This document shows, piece after piece, positions 1 to 12,390 of a DNA stretch of 64,000 nt. Position numbers and translations under genes: made by a program. Source of the DNA: Nymphaea colorata (taxonomy: Eukaryota; Streptophyta; Magnoliopsida; Nymphaeales; Nymphaeaceae); NCBI RefSeq assembly GCF_008831285.2, contig NC_045144.1:24135716-24199715 (forward strand), in the 5' to 3' direction. Under the pieces are notes generated by a model, which saw nothing but the letters and a program-made list of their open reading frames with translations, did no database searches and was not told the DNA's origin. How positions within the stretch are numbered: the first letter of the stretch is position 1; each line of letters starts with the position of its first letter.

Positions 1-1305
1 TCTCTTAAATTGCTTGCTTTCTCCTCTTCATTATTATTAGCAATATGTTAATTAAAATTTATTTAACATACATGTTATTGAAATGTTACATTAATTTGTA
101 GGCTCAACATAATGAAGCAATATTCCAACTTCCTGAAGACATAAGAGATGAGCTATCTCTAAATGATGTCTTGTCATGGGTGATGGGACCAGACAAATTT
201 GGACGAGTGCATACTTATAGAATGAGGGTAAAACCATCACAAGTTTTTGATGCAGTTTCTAGTCAATGTGAACTAATGACACAAAGTGTGAAATTGAGAG
301 GGGTATGGTGATCTATGCAATAAGGTGCATAATGTAGAAAGCAATCATACTCACCAGATGTGCAAATTAGAAGCTAGACAAGTTGAAAAGATACATGACT
401 TTGAAGCCATACATGCAAAACAAATACATGAGATACAAGTATAAGTCCAAATGTTGATGGCAATGTTCGAACAATTAATTGGTAAATATTCAATGAAATA
501 TGATCATCTTTTTAATTTCTATGAAAAGTAGATAAGTATATGATTTGTTAGGGATAACACTTCTCATGTTCATTTTATAGGTCCGAAGATGGCTTAAATA
601 TCACGTGCATATTGGCAATGATTTTTTTTTTTTTGTGAAAACAAATTGTTTGGTGTTAAATAATTTGAGCTTTACCACATAATTATAATTTGTAAATATA
701 TTTGTGGAAATACATATCTTTTGATATGTGAAAGACTAGTTTTCATGTTACTGAAAGGTAGATTAGAAATCTAACTTTTCCCCTCTCCCAATGATTTACA
801 ACATGCACTCTTATTCTAGTTTCAGCACCTTTCTTCTCTATCTCTCTGAAAATTTTGCTGATATGCTGGTACTTAGGTAAGGCATAGGATCCAATCTAAG
901 CCATGCCAACCGGGCAAGGAGGTGCAAGTAGCACTGGTATTGCCTTCTTTATCGTACCAGAGATGGTGTTCTGCTGATATGTAGCCCTTTTGGTTGAGAA
1001 TCTGCCTTTGAGTCCAGAATTCTCAAGGGGACTGCCTTTGCAGCACTAACTTGCATCTTTGTTGTGGGTAATTGACTTTTTGCTGTTCTCCCTAAGTTTA
1101 TTTCTCTTTCTTTCATATATGATTGTACCTATGATTGATTATGTTAATACTTATTGCTTATTTCATTTGAACCAAGTCTAAGTTTACCTTCTTGGTTATT
1201 TCATTTGAAGGCCATTGGTTTGAGGATGAAATGTTGAACTCATATGTAATTGGGTCCCTGAAGCATGCTACAGGGAACTCCACAATCATGAAGGAAACCA
1301 TGGAT
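1..1305 (+). mobile_element. CACTA (En/Spm) transposon fragment, copy 1
   Basis: The segment is repeated, with scattered substitutions and short indels, at 19795-21075. It contains a coding piece after a likely intron acceptor at 100-101, reading roughly to 443. The piece has a GPDKFGRV-type motif, then a segment around FDAVSSQCELMTQ, then a charged coiled-coil tail. That order resembles the C-terminal part of plant CACTA ORF1 / Ptta-En/Spm-type proteins (Transposase_24 family). Copy 1 has a frameshift near 300-312 that copy 2 lacks, so it is a pseudogene. The non-coding remainder (about 540-1300) has no gene. Similarity to copy 2 stops at about 1305, where the minus-strand gypsy integrase begins. 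The family assignment is by motif reading only. Confidence 0.6.
102..443 (+). pseudogene. CACTA ORF1-like C-terminal exon, frameshifted
   Basis: The reading starts after the AG at 100-101 with a segment around NEAIFQLPEDIRDELSLNDV, continues through WVMGPDKFGRV and SSQCELMTQ, and ends in a heptad-like charged helix. A frameshift near 305 breaks it before the coiled coil; the other copy at 19892-20232 reads through this point. Plant En/Spm-type proteins of unknown biochemical role share this C-terminal layout. It is too degraded to be functional. Confidence 0.5.
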
Positions 1306-2713
1306 CTTGGTCTTAAACAATGGTAGATGGCAAGCCATGCAATCTAACTATCTCATCAATATATAGATCAACTAATAAATTTAGAAAATTGAGACTCCGG
1401 ATTGGCAGAAAATGAGCTAGCTTAATCAATATATTGATTGCCACCCAGATGACATCATGTCATCTCCTGCTTCTCAGTAGTCCCATAAAAAAATGTGGTA
1501 ATATCTTCCCATTTCCATTGTGGAATCCCAAGTGGTTCTAATAACTCACCTGACCTCTAATGTTCCGCCTTAACCTGTTGATATATCAAACATCTAGCCA
1601 CAAAATTAGCAATTCGAACTTCATACCTGGCTACTAAAAGCTGCATTCATCCTCTTCATTAATCTTGTTGCTGCCTGGATGAATGATATGTCACAAGCAA
1701 TGCAACTCATCCAAAGTCTCGTCTTTTGTGTTTACTCATCTGGCACAGTCTACCAGAAATTGGACCCTGCATTTAGGTCCATGGAAAATGTTCGCTTTCC
1801 AACTCTGACTAAGTCTTCATTTGTGCATACTTTGGACTCTTATTCTGCTTCTGCAGAATCATTTCTAATAAATCAATTTGTACAGAGGCATAAAGGAAAA
1901 CCATACCTCGATTATCTGTAAATGGATTCCACGTTGTCAAATCCTCTATAAGTTTCCATGTCTGATGAACTGGGTTGTGTACTAGTGCCCTAGATTTGTG
2001 ATTTAGTGCATATGCTACTACATTAGCTTTCCTAAGACAAAAAGAAAGTTTGAAATCATAATCCATGAGATACTCTATCCATTTACGCAGCAAAAAATTA
2101 AACTACTTTTGTGAAAAGAGATAAGTAAGATGACGTGTACAATACCCCACCATCCAATTCTGGAAGCATCAGTAAACTACAAGTCCCTTTGTGCCTGATG
2201 GTAAAGCCAAAACAAGTGTCATTGTCAACCTCTATTTAACGTGTACAAGTTCTGGTCACATGCCCCGACCACACAAACTTACTTCTTTCTTAAATAATGG
2301 AGTCATTGGCAAAGCTATTTGGGGAAACCCCTAATAAACTGCTTGTAGCATCCTACCAATCCAAGAAAAGCTTGTACCTCAGTAGGAGCTGTAGGGCTCA
2401 TCCACTTTTGTACTGCTTCTACCTTAGCTAGATCCACTGCCACTTCCTGACTATAAATAATATAACCCAACAATTCAAAATTTTTCCAGCCAAAACTCAC
2501 ACTTATACAATTTAACATACAAATGTTGCCTCAATGTATTTAATACCATAGAAAGATACTCATCATGTTCCTCATTTGATGGAGAATAAATCAATACATC
2601 ATCAATGAAAATAATCACAAATTTGATCTAGGTAATTTCTAAATACTTTATTATTAGGTCCAGAATAGTAGAAGCATTAGTCAGCCCCAAAAGATAAAAC
2701 AGGAAAGTTATAA
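1300..2713 (-). pseudogene. pol: Ty3/gypsy pol remnant (RT, RNase H, integrase)
   Basis: Read on the minus strand from the N gap downwards. At about 2700-2660 there is GLTNA, the remnant of the usual PFGLTNAP. At about 2620-2590 there is [19 protein letters not shown], the RT catalytic YxDD-equivalent block. At about 2400-2340 there is VEAVQKWMSPTAPTEVQAFL followed by GLVGCYKQFI, the end of RT. At about 2245-2190 comes an LALPSGTKG RNase H start, and at 2093-2010 a W[IV]EYLMDYDF-KANVVAYAL block, the RNase H end. At about 1640-1530 there is an integrase zinc-finger remnant (FVARCLIYQQVKAEH), and at about 1420-1310 the integrase core (HDVIWVAI, AHFLPI, IDEIVRLHGLP). The domain order RT-RH-IN defines Ty3/gypsy. 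Several frameshifts and stops and a deletion inside RNase H make it dead. It ends at about 1300 against the CACTA repeat. Confidence 0.9.
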
Positions 2714-2813
2714 NNNNNNNNNNNNNNNNNNNNNNNNNNNNNNNNNNNNNNNNNNNNNNNNNNNNNNNNNNNNNNNNNNNNNNNNNNNNNNNNNNNNNNN
2801 NNNNNNNNNNNNN
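2714..2813. other. Assembly gap of exactly 100 N
   Basis: One hundred consecutive Ns, the customary filler for a gap of unknown size. The left side is Ty3/gypsy reverse transcriptase and the right side is Ty1/copia reverse transcriptase, both minus strand. Any reading frame bridging it is meaningless. Confidence 0.99.
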
Positions 2814-5400
2814 TTCTTCCTTGTCATCTCTAGTAATGATTAAATCATCAACATAAATTAACAAAACAGTAATCTTCATACCTCGTCTTGACAAAGAGAC
2901 TGGAATCTACTGAGACAACTTGAAATCCACTAAACACTAAAAATTCAGCTATTTTCTCGTGCCCTGGTCTGGGTGCTTGCTTCAATCCATAGAGTGCTTT
3001 TCTTAGCTTACAGATGTAGTCTGGCTTCTTTGGAAATTTTGAATCCTTCGGCCTGCTTCATATAGATTTCATGTTCAGTATATCCATATAAGAAGGCATT
3101 TTTCACATCTATTTGTCATATCTTCTAAGATTTGCTTGTAGCAATGGCTATCAAGTAATCTTTGCAAGGTTCTTCAAAGTCAATGCTATACTGCTATGAA
3201 AATCTTTTCGCGACTAGTCGAGCTTTATATCTATCGACTGAGCCATCTGCTTTTATTTTTTATTTAGTGCGAGTTCTCAGGTCTCGTTATGCTCCAATGC
3301 CTTTACTTCATCATTCATTGCAGCTTGCTATTTTTCAATCTTTTACTTCTTCAAAAGAAGCCAGCTTGATCTCCTGCATGATGGCACAATCTGCATTTGC
3401 GTAATTGAGATTTTGTTTCGGTACTCGTTGATATTCTTAGTGTTATAGGTGCTCCTTCTGGCTCTTCAAGTTGTGATGGTCTTTCTTCTTCTATACTTCG
3501 TTGTTGAAGAGCACTGACTCCTGTTCTCCATGGGTCTACTCGTTATTCCATTTTGGGGCTATGTTCAGGCAGTTGAACGTGTTTATCTAATCGCCTGTTT
3601 CTATTCAGGCTCCTGATCATCTCAATTGTATTGTTCGAACATTTCTCTAAAAAAGTAGAGAGTCTAGAAGCACTTCTCTCTTCTGACCACAGGATGATGC
3701 TTCATCGAAGATGACATCATGAGAAACATGAACTTGTCTATGCTAGGATTAGCAATTCTCCATCCCTTCCGATATGGATCATATCTACAAAGACCACCTA
3801 TGTGCCTTTTGTCGAACTTAGTCTGTGTATCAATAAGAAACATAAATACACAACAATACTCTAAATAACTCACAAATGGGTTTATGGACCATTTCATATG
3901 GAGACTTAAAATTAAATTTTGGCATGGTAATCATTAATTACATGTACAGCTATGCTGATTCACTCGGCCAAAATTTGATGGCATGTTCTTTGCATGCATC
4001 ATGCTTCGGCATGTTCTACTATCTGACGATTCTTCCATTCTGCCATCCATTTGTTGTGGCGTATAGGCACATATAACTTGCTTTGAATTTTGCTTCATGT
4101 ATGCCATAAACATGTTGAATGTATATTCGCACCATTATCAATGCGTAGATACCAATTCTATACCCAAGTTCTTTCTCACCATCTAGTGAAACTCCTTAAA
4201 CTTTTCAAGTGCTTTAGACTTTCTTTCATGAAATAGACCTAAGTATCTAAAAAATCATCAATAAATGTGATAAAATATCACTTACTTCCAACTGATGGGT
4301 CTGGTACTTTTCGATACATTTGAATGCCAAGCTCGAATGGTGCTTTGTCTCTATACTTGACTCTTTGAATGGCCTCCAGTGCGCTTTTCCATATTGACGT
4401 CCTGGGCATAATTGTTTGTATATACTCAAGCTTTGGCGGGCCAATCAACTCCCTTTATTAGACATATCTTGAGTTTGTTATATCCAACATGAGCGAGTCT
4501 CTCATGCCAGATATTGAAGTATTATGCTTTCTTGTTTTGTCAACATATGTTGTTTCTACTGATAGGACATATATTGACTCAACTTTTCTTTCTTCAAATA
4601 TGGGAGTTCCAAGAACATCTTCATTTGTATAAACTTTTACATCATTTGGGCCACACATGACATAGTGACCTAAAGCTGTAAGTTGTGGCACAAACAACAA
4701 GTTCTTTATCATTCCTAAACATGATAAACATTCTCTAAATTCAGTCTTTACCAAGGTTAGCTACAACTTCTGCTTCTCCAATATGTGCCACTGAGAGCTT
4801 TGTGTTGTTAACAGTAACAACAACTCGATTTTCATCATATTCTTTCATACTTAGGAACTTGCTCTTGTCACCAGTCATATGATTTGAACATCCAGAATCA
4901 ATTATCCAATCAGTTTGATAATTGATCTTTTCTTCTTTTCTTTATAGGTTTTATGTGAGCGGAATTACATTTTTCATGTTAATATCCTCTTTAACTTCCA
5001 TTGAGTATAGAAATGAACTTTTCTGTACAGTCTCATTAGCTTCCCCATGTTGCTCAATGTTGTAACTACATTTCCTTTATCTATTTTGACTCTGAAGTCA
5101 CGAGCAAAATGACCCAATTTTCTCTAAAACACTTTTTCTTTGGTCTCCACTGCTGTTAGTTTCTCTTGTTTCTTTTCTATATTTTCTCTTTCTTTCATCT
5201 ATGTTCCTACTTGGGACCTAATGACTGGCTTAGCTAGCCATCGTGATCTTCGACCCTTACTAAACAAGACTTCCTCATTATTTACTTTCTGTGAAAGATC
5301 AGCCATTTGCTATACAAGTTCGTCGTATAAAGATGGATGAAAATGGCCAATGCATTTGGGGTGGGTTTCTTGCTTTAGTTTGAAAGCTGGGAATAAGTCC
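2814..5400 (-). pseudogene. pol: Ty1/copia gag-pol remnant (gag end to RT)
   Basis: Read on the minus strand from about 5340: a gag C-terminal stretch (LYDELVQQMADLSQKVN) and a degenerate zinc knuckle (GHFARDFRVK, about 5130-5095). The protease region follows at about 4900-4750, with a CSNHMTGDKSKF-type block. Next is the GAG-pre-integrase domain (about 4700-4440; NLLFVPQLTALGHYV, TPIFEERKVES), then integrase with CPGRQYGKAH and PFKESS (about 4420-4340), RIDNG for the DDE-type RTDNG (about 4130) and an AEWKNRQIVEHA block (about 4040). A KGWRIANPS linker lies at about 3780. RT covers about 3130-2814, with QIDVKNAFLYG, CKLRKALYGLKQAP and IYVDDLIITRDD. The order PR-IN-RT defines Ty1/copia. The RT C-terminus, RNase H and 3' LTR are lost at the N gap. 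Many frameshifts are present. Confidence 0.9.
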
Positions 5401-7250
5401 AGCTGGGTCACCACGTAACATGTAATATTAAAATTATATGTGCATGAATTCTGGTGATTTGGCAACCATTCTAAACCTAAGCTCTGTTTTGAAAATCAGA
5501 AAATGGCATTTTCAAAATTAATCTATCCCATAAACAAAAATCTGATTTTAAAAGAGTCTCATTCATGTGTAATTATGATGACGAGACCACCATAGCTTGG
5601 AAGGGAATTTGGAACATTCATCTATGTGATGGATAGTTTTAGCGATATATGTAAAAAGAGAAGATGAGTGCAGTATGAATGTTGTTCTATTCCATGAATG
5701 GGCAATGAATCAGACTCCATAGTCTCATCAAATCAATTCCACCAAGAGTCGGATCTACTCAAGCTATGAGCGCAGTCTATCTTGTAAATGGGAAGGGCAA
5801 TCAAATTGGGCTTATTTCAATATACAAATTTCTGAAATTTTCAGAAGTTTCTATGGGTTGAAAAACCAGCAATTAACAAAAATGCTTTATCTAGTTAGGC
5901 TCTAAAAGAAATCTCTTGATCCAAGTACAAGTATTTTGGTCATGTTGACAGCCACAAAAGAAATCCAATTTTTACGAAGCCCATTTGGAAATAGGTACTT
6001 TCAAGATATTTTCACAATCAAAATCTATCAAATCTACAGAAGCCAAGCATTCCAATCAAAACCAATCTTTCAAAATCCTTCGTCCTAAAAAACCTAGAAG
6101 AATCCAAAAATGTGATTTCCTACCCAACAGTGCATTTCCTAAAACTCAATCCCTAAAAATTGGGTTTTAAACAAATGAACCTAATTTTTGCCTACGTTCT
6201 AAGCAAAATGAGTTGAAATCAACTGGTCAAAACGAATCTTGGAATTCCATGAATTCTCAAAAAATTTCAAAACCTAACTAAGCTCATGGACCTTACTCAT
6301 AAATTTACTATACCAAGGTGAACCAATGTCTGTGGGATCTAACTAAATTGTCCATGGAGAGGAATACAATAAAGTATGAATGAACATATAGTCTATCTTA
6401 TGGAGGCATGCATGCACTCACTTCCCAAATGCATTCGCTCTCCTACGCCAAGGTTTTAGTGAGCAAAATTCCATAACTATGTCATATTATGAAAAAAACT
6501 TGGGCATCTCACTTATTTTGATGCAAAAACACAAAATTTCCTAAATGGCTACAAAACTAGAATTTTCAAATGTATTTCATGATTAGGTTTTCCTCAAAAA
6601 AAAAACTGAAGTCAATTTTCAGTCCAAAATCTACTCAAAATCAAGCAAATTTTCATGACCTTTATCAAAATTCCCAAATCAAAATTTCAATTTTTCAAAA
6701 TCAAGAAAATTCCCTACATCTGAACTTGGACTTCTAATTTCCAATTTTCAAAGCTCATTCCGGGATCAAAACCAACCAAATAAAATCAAGTTTGTCAAAA
6801 CTCACAAAACACCAATATATTCAAAACTAGGATCAAGTCTCAAAATCCCAAATCCAAAGATTTTTCCAAAAATTCTAAATCGGTCGAGTTCCAATTATTC
6901 CAAGCCCAAAATTTTGACCTCCAAGATCTGATTATCTAGTCCAACTTTTGGTTACCCAATTTCTAGATTTTGAGTTCAAAACCAAATTCTGGTTCCAAGG
7001 CCCTCAAGGATTTTTTCAAACAAGTTTGAAAACTCAGACTATCTTCAAAATTTTATAGTCTAGCCAACTTCCAAGGTTGAATACTCTATCCTAGTTTCAA
7101 AAACAACTAACTAAACTTCAATTATCTGAATCCCCAATTTAATCAAATTCCAAACTCCTAATTTTCAAATTCAAAATTCCAAACTCCCAATTTTCGAATT
7201 CAATTATCCAATCCCTGCACATGCATGTGGGAAGCATGACTTGTCAAGCT
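5400..7250. repeat. AT-rich low-complexity tract, LTR-like composition
   Basis: No gene is recognised. The plus strand is full of short C-A-A-A-rich words (variants of CAAAATTTC, CCAAATC and TCAAAATTC) in a quasi-repetitive texture. The same texture appears in the U3 part of the plus-oriented gypsy-type LTR at 56870-57130, so this may be decayed LTR sequence. No clean terminus was found. Confidence 0.35.
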
Positions 7251-8385
7251 TGAGGAATCTAGACTTTGGATCGCTTACTCCTATCAATGCTGGCAGGAAT
7301 TGTCGATCACCATCCTGATGGGCTTGTCTCTTTCTCCGAAATCTACTTTTTTTTTAAAAAAAAAAACTCATATTTTGCTACTTCGTGAGACTTCCCCCTC
7401 TCGCAGGATGAGGCACGAAGACTAGGGAAACAATGGCAAACAACATTCTTTGATATAATTTATTATGCAATACCTAATTTGCAAGCAAGGTGCAGTTTCC
7501 ATAGCAGATGAAGATGCTAGACTTGCTGTTAACGTCTCACCACAAATAAGGCAAGCCTCTTGTAATGAACACAAACCATGTGTCTCACATCACAATGTGA
7601 CATCCTTGTAAAGTGAAAAGAAACATTAGAATCATGCTTTTCATGCTTATTTTCAAAGAACTCTTCTGTAACCAAGGTCTTGCTTTCTTACTCATGAAAC
7701 ACATTAAACAACCACCAAGGCCGCGCCAGTTCCAGAGATTAAACTTAGATTGCATGGTTGCAGCAACTCAAAACAATCATTGTGAAGAATTCAGGATGAG
7801 GCAAAACTGATGTACCATCCCTGGATGGAGAATTTTTTGCCTCTTTTTCTTCCTCTTCTCTAGGAAAAAGAAACAAAAAAGGAAATAAGCACCATGCCTA
7901 GAACAAGTTAAGGTGTGACTGGCATCTATGCATGCCTGGACCGACACAGACTAATGATTATGCCTAGAACCACATGCATGCCTCTTTTTCTTTTTCTTGT
8001 TGAATATCCTACTCAAATTTCACATCTCAAATTTTTTTCTTCTTAGGTGAAAAATTGAATCCTACAAACGGCATTCCATATAGCAATAGCACATACTCTA
8101 TTGAAGGAAATCAGAAGACATAGTGCAGGAGGATTAATTTAACAGTGATTTCGTAATTGGTCAAGGTAGAAAACTTAGTGCAAGATGATTAGCCTACACA
8201 ATCCGTAGCATTGTCTTGATCTTGGTATAAGTCTGTCGTCAACTTCACCATTTTAGACATTTCAAGTCAGTCCATTTTTCTCTCTTTGTATATCTCTCGC
8301 TTTAACCACTTGATGCCACTATCATTTTATATCTGATATTGACATTAATGCTGACCAAGGTCTCTTTATCAAATTAAAAAAGAAG
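7250..8385. other. No recognisable gene
   Basis: Unremarkable AT-rich sequence with short homopolymers. I see no conserved coding motif or clear repeat boundary. Confidence 0.5.
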
Positions 8386-8388
8386 CAT

Positions 8389-8420
<32 letters not shown>

Positions 8421-8438
8421 ATATATATGTATATATAT
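8386..8438. repeat. (TA)n microsatellite
   Basis: A nearly uninterrupted TA dinucleotide run with one TT and one TG interruption. Confidence 0.95.
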
Positions 8439-8439
8439 T

Positions 8440-8900
8440 AGCTCTTTATCGTTTAGATCTTGAATTTTAATCAATCTTGATTCGATCTTAAGCAATAAGT
8501 TTGGATTTAGATCTCAAGAAATGTGTTGTTGGATTTCAGATAAACGATCATGGATCTCAGGTTAGGGATCTTGTACGTTAAATATCAAGTATTGGATTTC
8601 AGATCTTAGACTGTAAACATGGGATCATAGATTTGGATCTTGAACCTTATATTATGGATTTTGGATTGTAGAGGTAGGATCCTAGGTCTTAGATCTTGGA
8701 TTTCAGATTTTAGATACTAGCTTTTGGATCTCAAGCATTAGACTATGGATTTTGTATGTCAGATTTTGAATCTCAAATCTTAGATTATGGAAATTGAGCC
8801 ATGATTTAAAATAATGGATTTTGGATCCTGAATTTCCACAACACGATATAATCTTTGTGACATCTTTATTTCAAATTTAGAACAAGAATCCCTTAGATTC
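8440..8900. repeat. Degenerate GGATCT/GATCTTGGATT repeat tract
   Basis: Short words built on GGATCT, TTGGATTT and AGATCTTAGA recur irregularly across about 450 bp. There is no coding potential. The texture resembles the GGATCT-rich U3 arrays of the minus-oriented LTR at 18085-18250 and the tract at 18540-18780, so it is probably retrotransposon-derived. Confidence 0.5.
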
Positions 8901-9201
8901 GATCTCAAGTCTCGGATTTAGATTTAGATATCCCTGCTAGGTCCATGTTCCACTTCAGGTCTACATGGCCTAGTTTTGAATGCATCATTGTAGATCTAGG
9001 ATCATCGATTTGCATTGATCCATGATGATCTGGATATGAATAAACTTCATATTAGTTTCTTATTATTCATCAGCCTATTTCTGAGATCTACTTAGATTTT
9101 TAAAATGTGCATGATTTCAAATTCATAGTATGTTTGCTTTTTTATGTTTTGGACGACATTTAGAGTTGAAAAATAAAACATTTTAGACTAGTCTTTGGTT
9201 T

Positions 9202-9266
9202 GATTACCTTGTAAAGGTGCCAGGATTGGTCAAACCTCATACCAGCACAATGGGTCCCATCTCTTG
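9202..9266 (+). repeat. Conserved 65-bp LTR motif, copy 1 (degenerate)
   Basis: A plus-oriented copy of a motif shared by six places in the window. It begins GATTACC, then TAAAGG, a CAGGA block, CCTCATACC in place of CCTCGTACC, and a CCCATCTCTTGG end. It is the most divergent copy, which implies an old LTR lying to its left. Confidence 0.55.
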
Positions 9267-9289
9267 GAATCTCACGTAAAAAATGGAGG

Positions 9290-12200
9290 CAAGTATGGAT
9301 AATGATATCTCATTTATTACAGATTGCGTGTGAATTTTATGATAAAAATTTCACATGTAAACAATGTAGAATCAGATGGATGAGAATATGATGAGTTAGG
9401 ATGTCCAACCTTGAGGGGTCGTAATTTTATAGTGGAGAGGTGCGCTCCGACCAACAGGTGAAGAGGTGCAGAGTTGGCCCAATCATAAACAGGCACGAAC
9501 CTAAGCAATCAGAAGAAGAGTTTAGGGTAGGCCAATGAGAATTTTTGAGTTTTTCTTTTATTCGCTTGAATGAAATTTGTAAGAATGACTCCTAGAAAGG
9601 TGGAATGACAAACCGTTTTGAGGAAACGTGGCCACGAGATTTACTCGTTTAGGAAAAATATTTTTGGAAATCTTTATATTTTCTAAGTTTTATACTTTGG
9701 GCATTTATAATGGTTTAACACAACTTCACTGCTTTGGAGATTTATCAAGGCAAAACTTGAAATTTGCATAGGTACTTACTAGATTTCAGAAGAAAAAAAA
9801 TTAATGGGGTATCATGAAGAGATTGGTGCACCTCTGGAAATGGATCAGTAACACGCATTGATGATTATGGGCTCATTCTGAGCAGAAAGTACTTATAGAC
9901 TTGATTAAAATGGTACATATAAAAGTTTGAAAGTAGTGAAGAACTTGTGGTTTTGATGGAAAGATAAGGGCAAAACTAGGAAATAGGCCAAGCACACTCT
10001 ACTTTTCAAGAGAGGAATATGAAAGTGGCTTGTAGGAATAAGCATGTTCATGAAGAAGCACAGACAAATTGCCAAGTGATGACTGTTGTCCATCTGGAGC
10101 AAGATTAAGTTTAGTAAGGTGGAAGGCCTCATGGTGTTCCTGTAGGTTAGGAAATTTGCCAAGGAAGAAAGGGAAATTTTGACTGAATGCATGCAGGATT
10201 ATGATAGAGGGGTACTAGGGGGACACATACGGTGAATGGGTGCACCTGAAGAAAAGGCCCAAACAGTGGCCAAGCCTCAAAACTTGCCTAGAGAAGAATA
10301 TCACTTTAATGCGCACAAGTAGCAATGTTGTAGTTCAAGACCTTGGCCAAGGGCCAGATTGAAAATTACACAAAGTGCACCACAACCCTTAGGAGAGTGT
10401 ATCTCTGGGGATGTGATGGGACTAGGCATGCTCAATGAAGAGGCTTCCACCCTTGGCTAGGCTGTGAATGTTGCTTGCTAAAGTCGGATAACTCCTTAAT
10501 AGCAGAAAGTATGAACCTGTATACAGTAAGGATATTGAGGGGCAAAATTTGAAATTAGTTACTACGGTTTTGAGATGGCTGCATAAAGGGTAAGAGTACG
10601 GCTTTTCTTATTCAATACAACAAACCAAACTACATTTTGTACAAGGCACACCGCAAAGCCATAAAGTGCCTAGAAAGGAGTAATATAGAAAAACATAGAA
10701 GACTTACAGTCCCTACTCCTTTTTGAGGAGAAGGGTGAAAGAATGAACTATAAAAAGGCACTTCCCTCAACCCTTCCTACGTGCCCTTCTAAACTGCAAC
10801 AATTTAAGAAGCCCTTATCAAGACATGTACCAGGCAACATTTCATAGGAAGTCACAATTTGATAAGCATAGGGCCAAACCAACCCAATTATTAATGAGCA
10901 GGATAATGTGCCCGGCCATGACTCAGCCAGGCCCATCGGGCCCTTATGAGAATCCAGCCCGGCCTGATGCACAACCATGTGCACCCATGACGAAGTAGTG
11001 TGTAAAACCATATAAGCCAGGCGATTTTTGACAACTGACAACCATAGCAGACACTTAGGTTAACCTAGCTTAGTGAATAAGAGTAGAAAAACAGTGTCAA
11101 AATACTAAATAAAACAAAACAAGAAGGTAGATCAAGCTCCTAATGGCAATTTACATATACCATCTAACACCCTAGTAAATAAACAGAACTTTGCAGTCCA
11201 GATGCTATGGATATGTGATAAGAGGGAAAAAAAATAAAGAACAGTAGATACAATGTTCCGAACTAGGATCATGGGTATTCAATCCATTGGCTGCATTGAC
11301 CCCTCATTCCAAAATGATGCATACTTCGTTAAGAAGCAATGTGGAAGATAGATCAATCTAATATCATATACTTTTAAGAATGTTTTGGTTTTCTACACAA
11401 ATGAAGGTAGCAAATAAGTAAAATAACCAATTATATATTATCAAAACAATGTATATGAATATATATGTTCATTAACTAAAATCATAGGAAATAACATATA
11501 TAAACAAATTACATTCTTAATTATTTTTGCTCTTATCAAATTGAAACTTATAAATTAAGAATGTCATCTGTAGATTTTGGATAGCAACATCTAATCAATC
11601 AATTTTAGGTTTGGCCCCCGACAAATATTGTTCAAGTGTCAAACTTGCATGAGGTTGGCTGCCCCTTTGCACCCACCTCATCAAAACTAGACAAAAAAGA
11701 GTTAAACTTTCACCTTGTTTGAATATTAATTAATTTGTTTCGTTGGAAGAAGGTAAGAGCTCGAGATCCTTATACGCAAACTAGCTATTAACATGGTCAT
11801 AAAAATTGTTTTAAACATGAATAATGGATATTGTATGCATTTCTCTTTCATGAAAAGCAATTGCTATATAGATAGTAATCATTCATGAATCCTATGCTTA
11901 CTAAGTAACGATTACACATTTCAACTAATATGTAGGCATGTTAAACAAAGCTTCTTCACCAGGACAATGCCGAGTGTCAACTCATTTCCAAATTCGACAG
12001 TGTTTAGCTTATACAACTGCTTATATTGAAAAGTCAAGCTACGCTTGAATAGATGGACCTGGCATATTAGATATCCAACTAAAGCCAACCATTGAGATAC
12101 CTAACTCTTACTCTTTTTTTGCTCTATAGTACAATATTTTCTAGGTGCATACAGTATGCATGGGCATGTTATACATGCCCCTTCCCTAACAACATGCATC

Positions 12201-12300
12201 TACTGGCCAGTGAAAGAGAACAAAAATGCCATATAATTTTTTTTTTCACTTATATGTTTCCACATAAATTTGGATCACTCCACGTGTTGATCATCTAGTT
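9290..12300. other. No recognisable gene; probably old repeat DNA
   Basis: No conserved domain can be read in any frame. A GC-richer patch at about 10885-11040 (GCCCGGC words) is unlike its surroundings but matches nothing I know. Short reading frames such as the one on the minus strand at 10748-11041 lack family motifs. Confidence 0.5.
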
Positions 12301-12320
12301 TTTACTCAACTTCATTTGAA

Positions 12321-12390
12321 GGAGAGGGAACTCAACCCATCGGTACAGGGTTTGACTGTTCCTAATGCCTTTGTCAGGGATAATCAAGCC
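12321..12390 (-). repeat. Conserved 65-bp LTR motif, copy 2
   Basis: A minus-oriented copy; on the plus strand it reads GAACTCAACCCATCGGTAC, then a TTTGACTGTTCCTAATGCC block and GATAATCAAGCC. It lies where the distal end of a minus-oriented LTR descending from about 14700 would be. Confidence 0.6.

Noticed and set aside
2628-2894. A frame bridging the N gap
   Set aside because: It joins gypsy RT to copia RT through unknown bases, so it is not a gene.
10748-11041. 97-codon minus-strand frame in a GC-richer patch
   Set aside because: No domain recognised, and the patch looks repeat-like.
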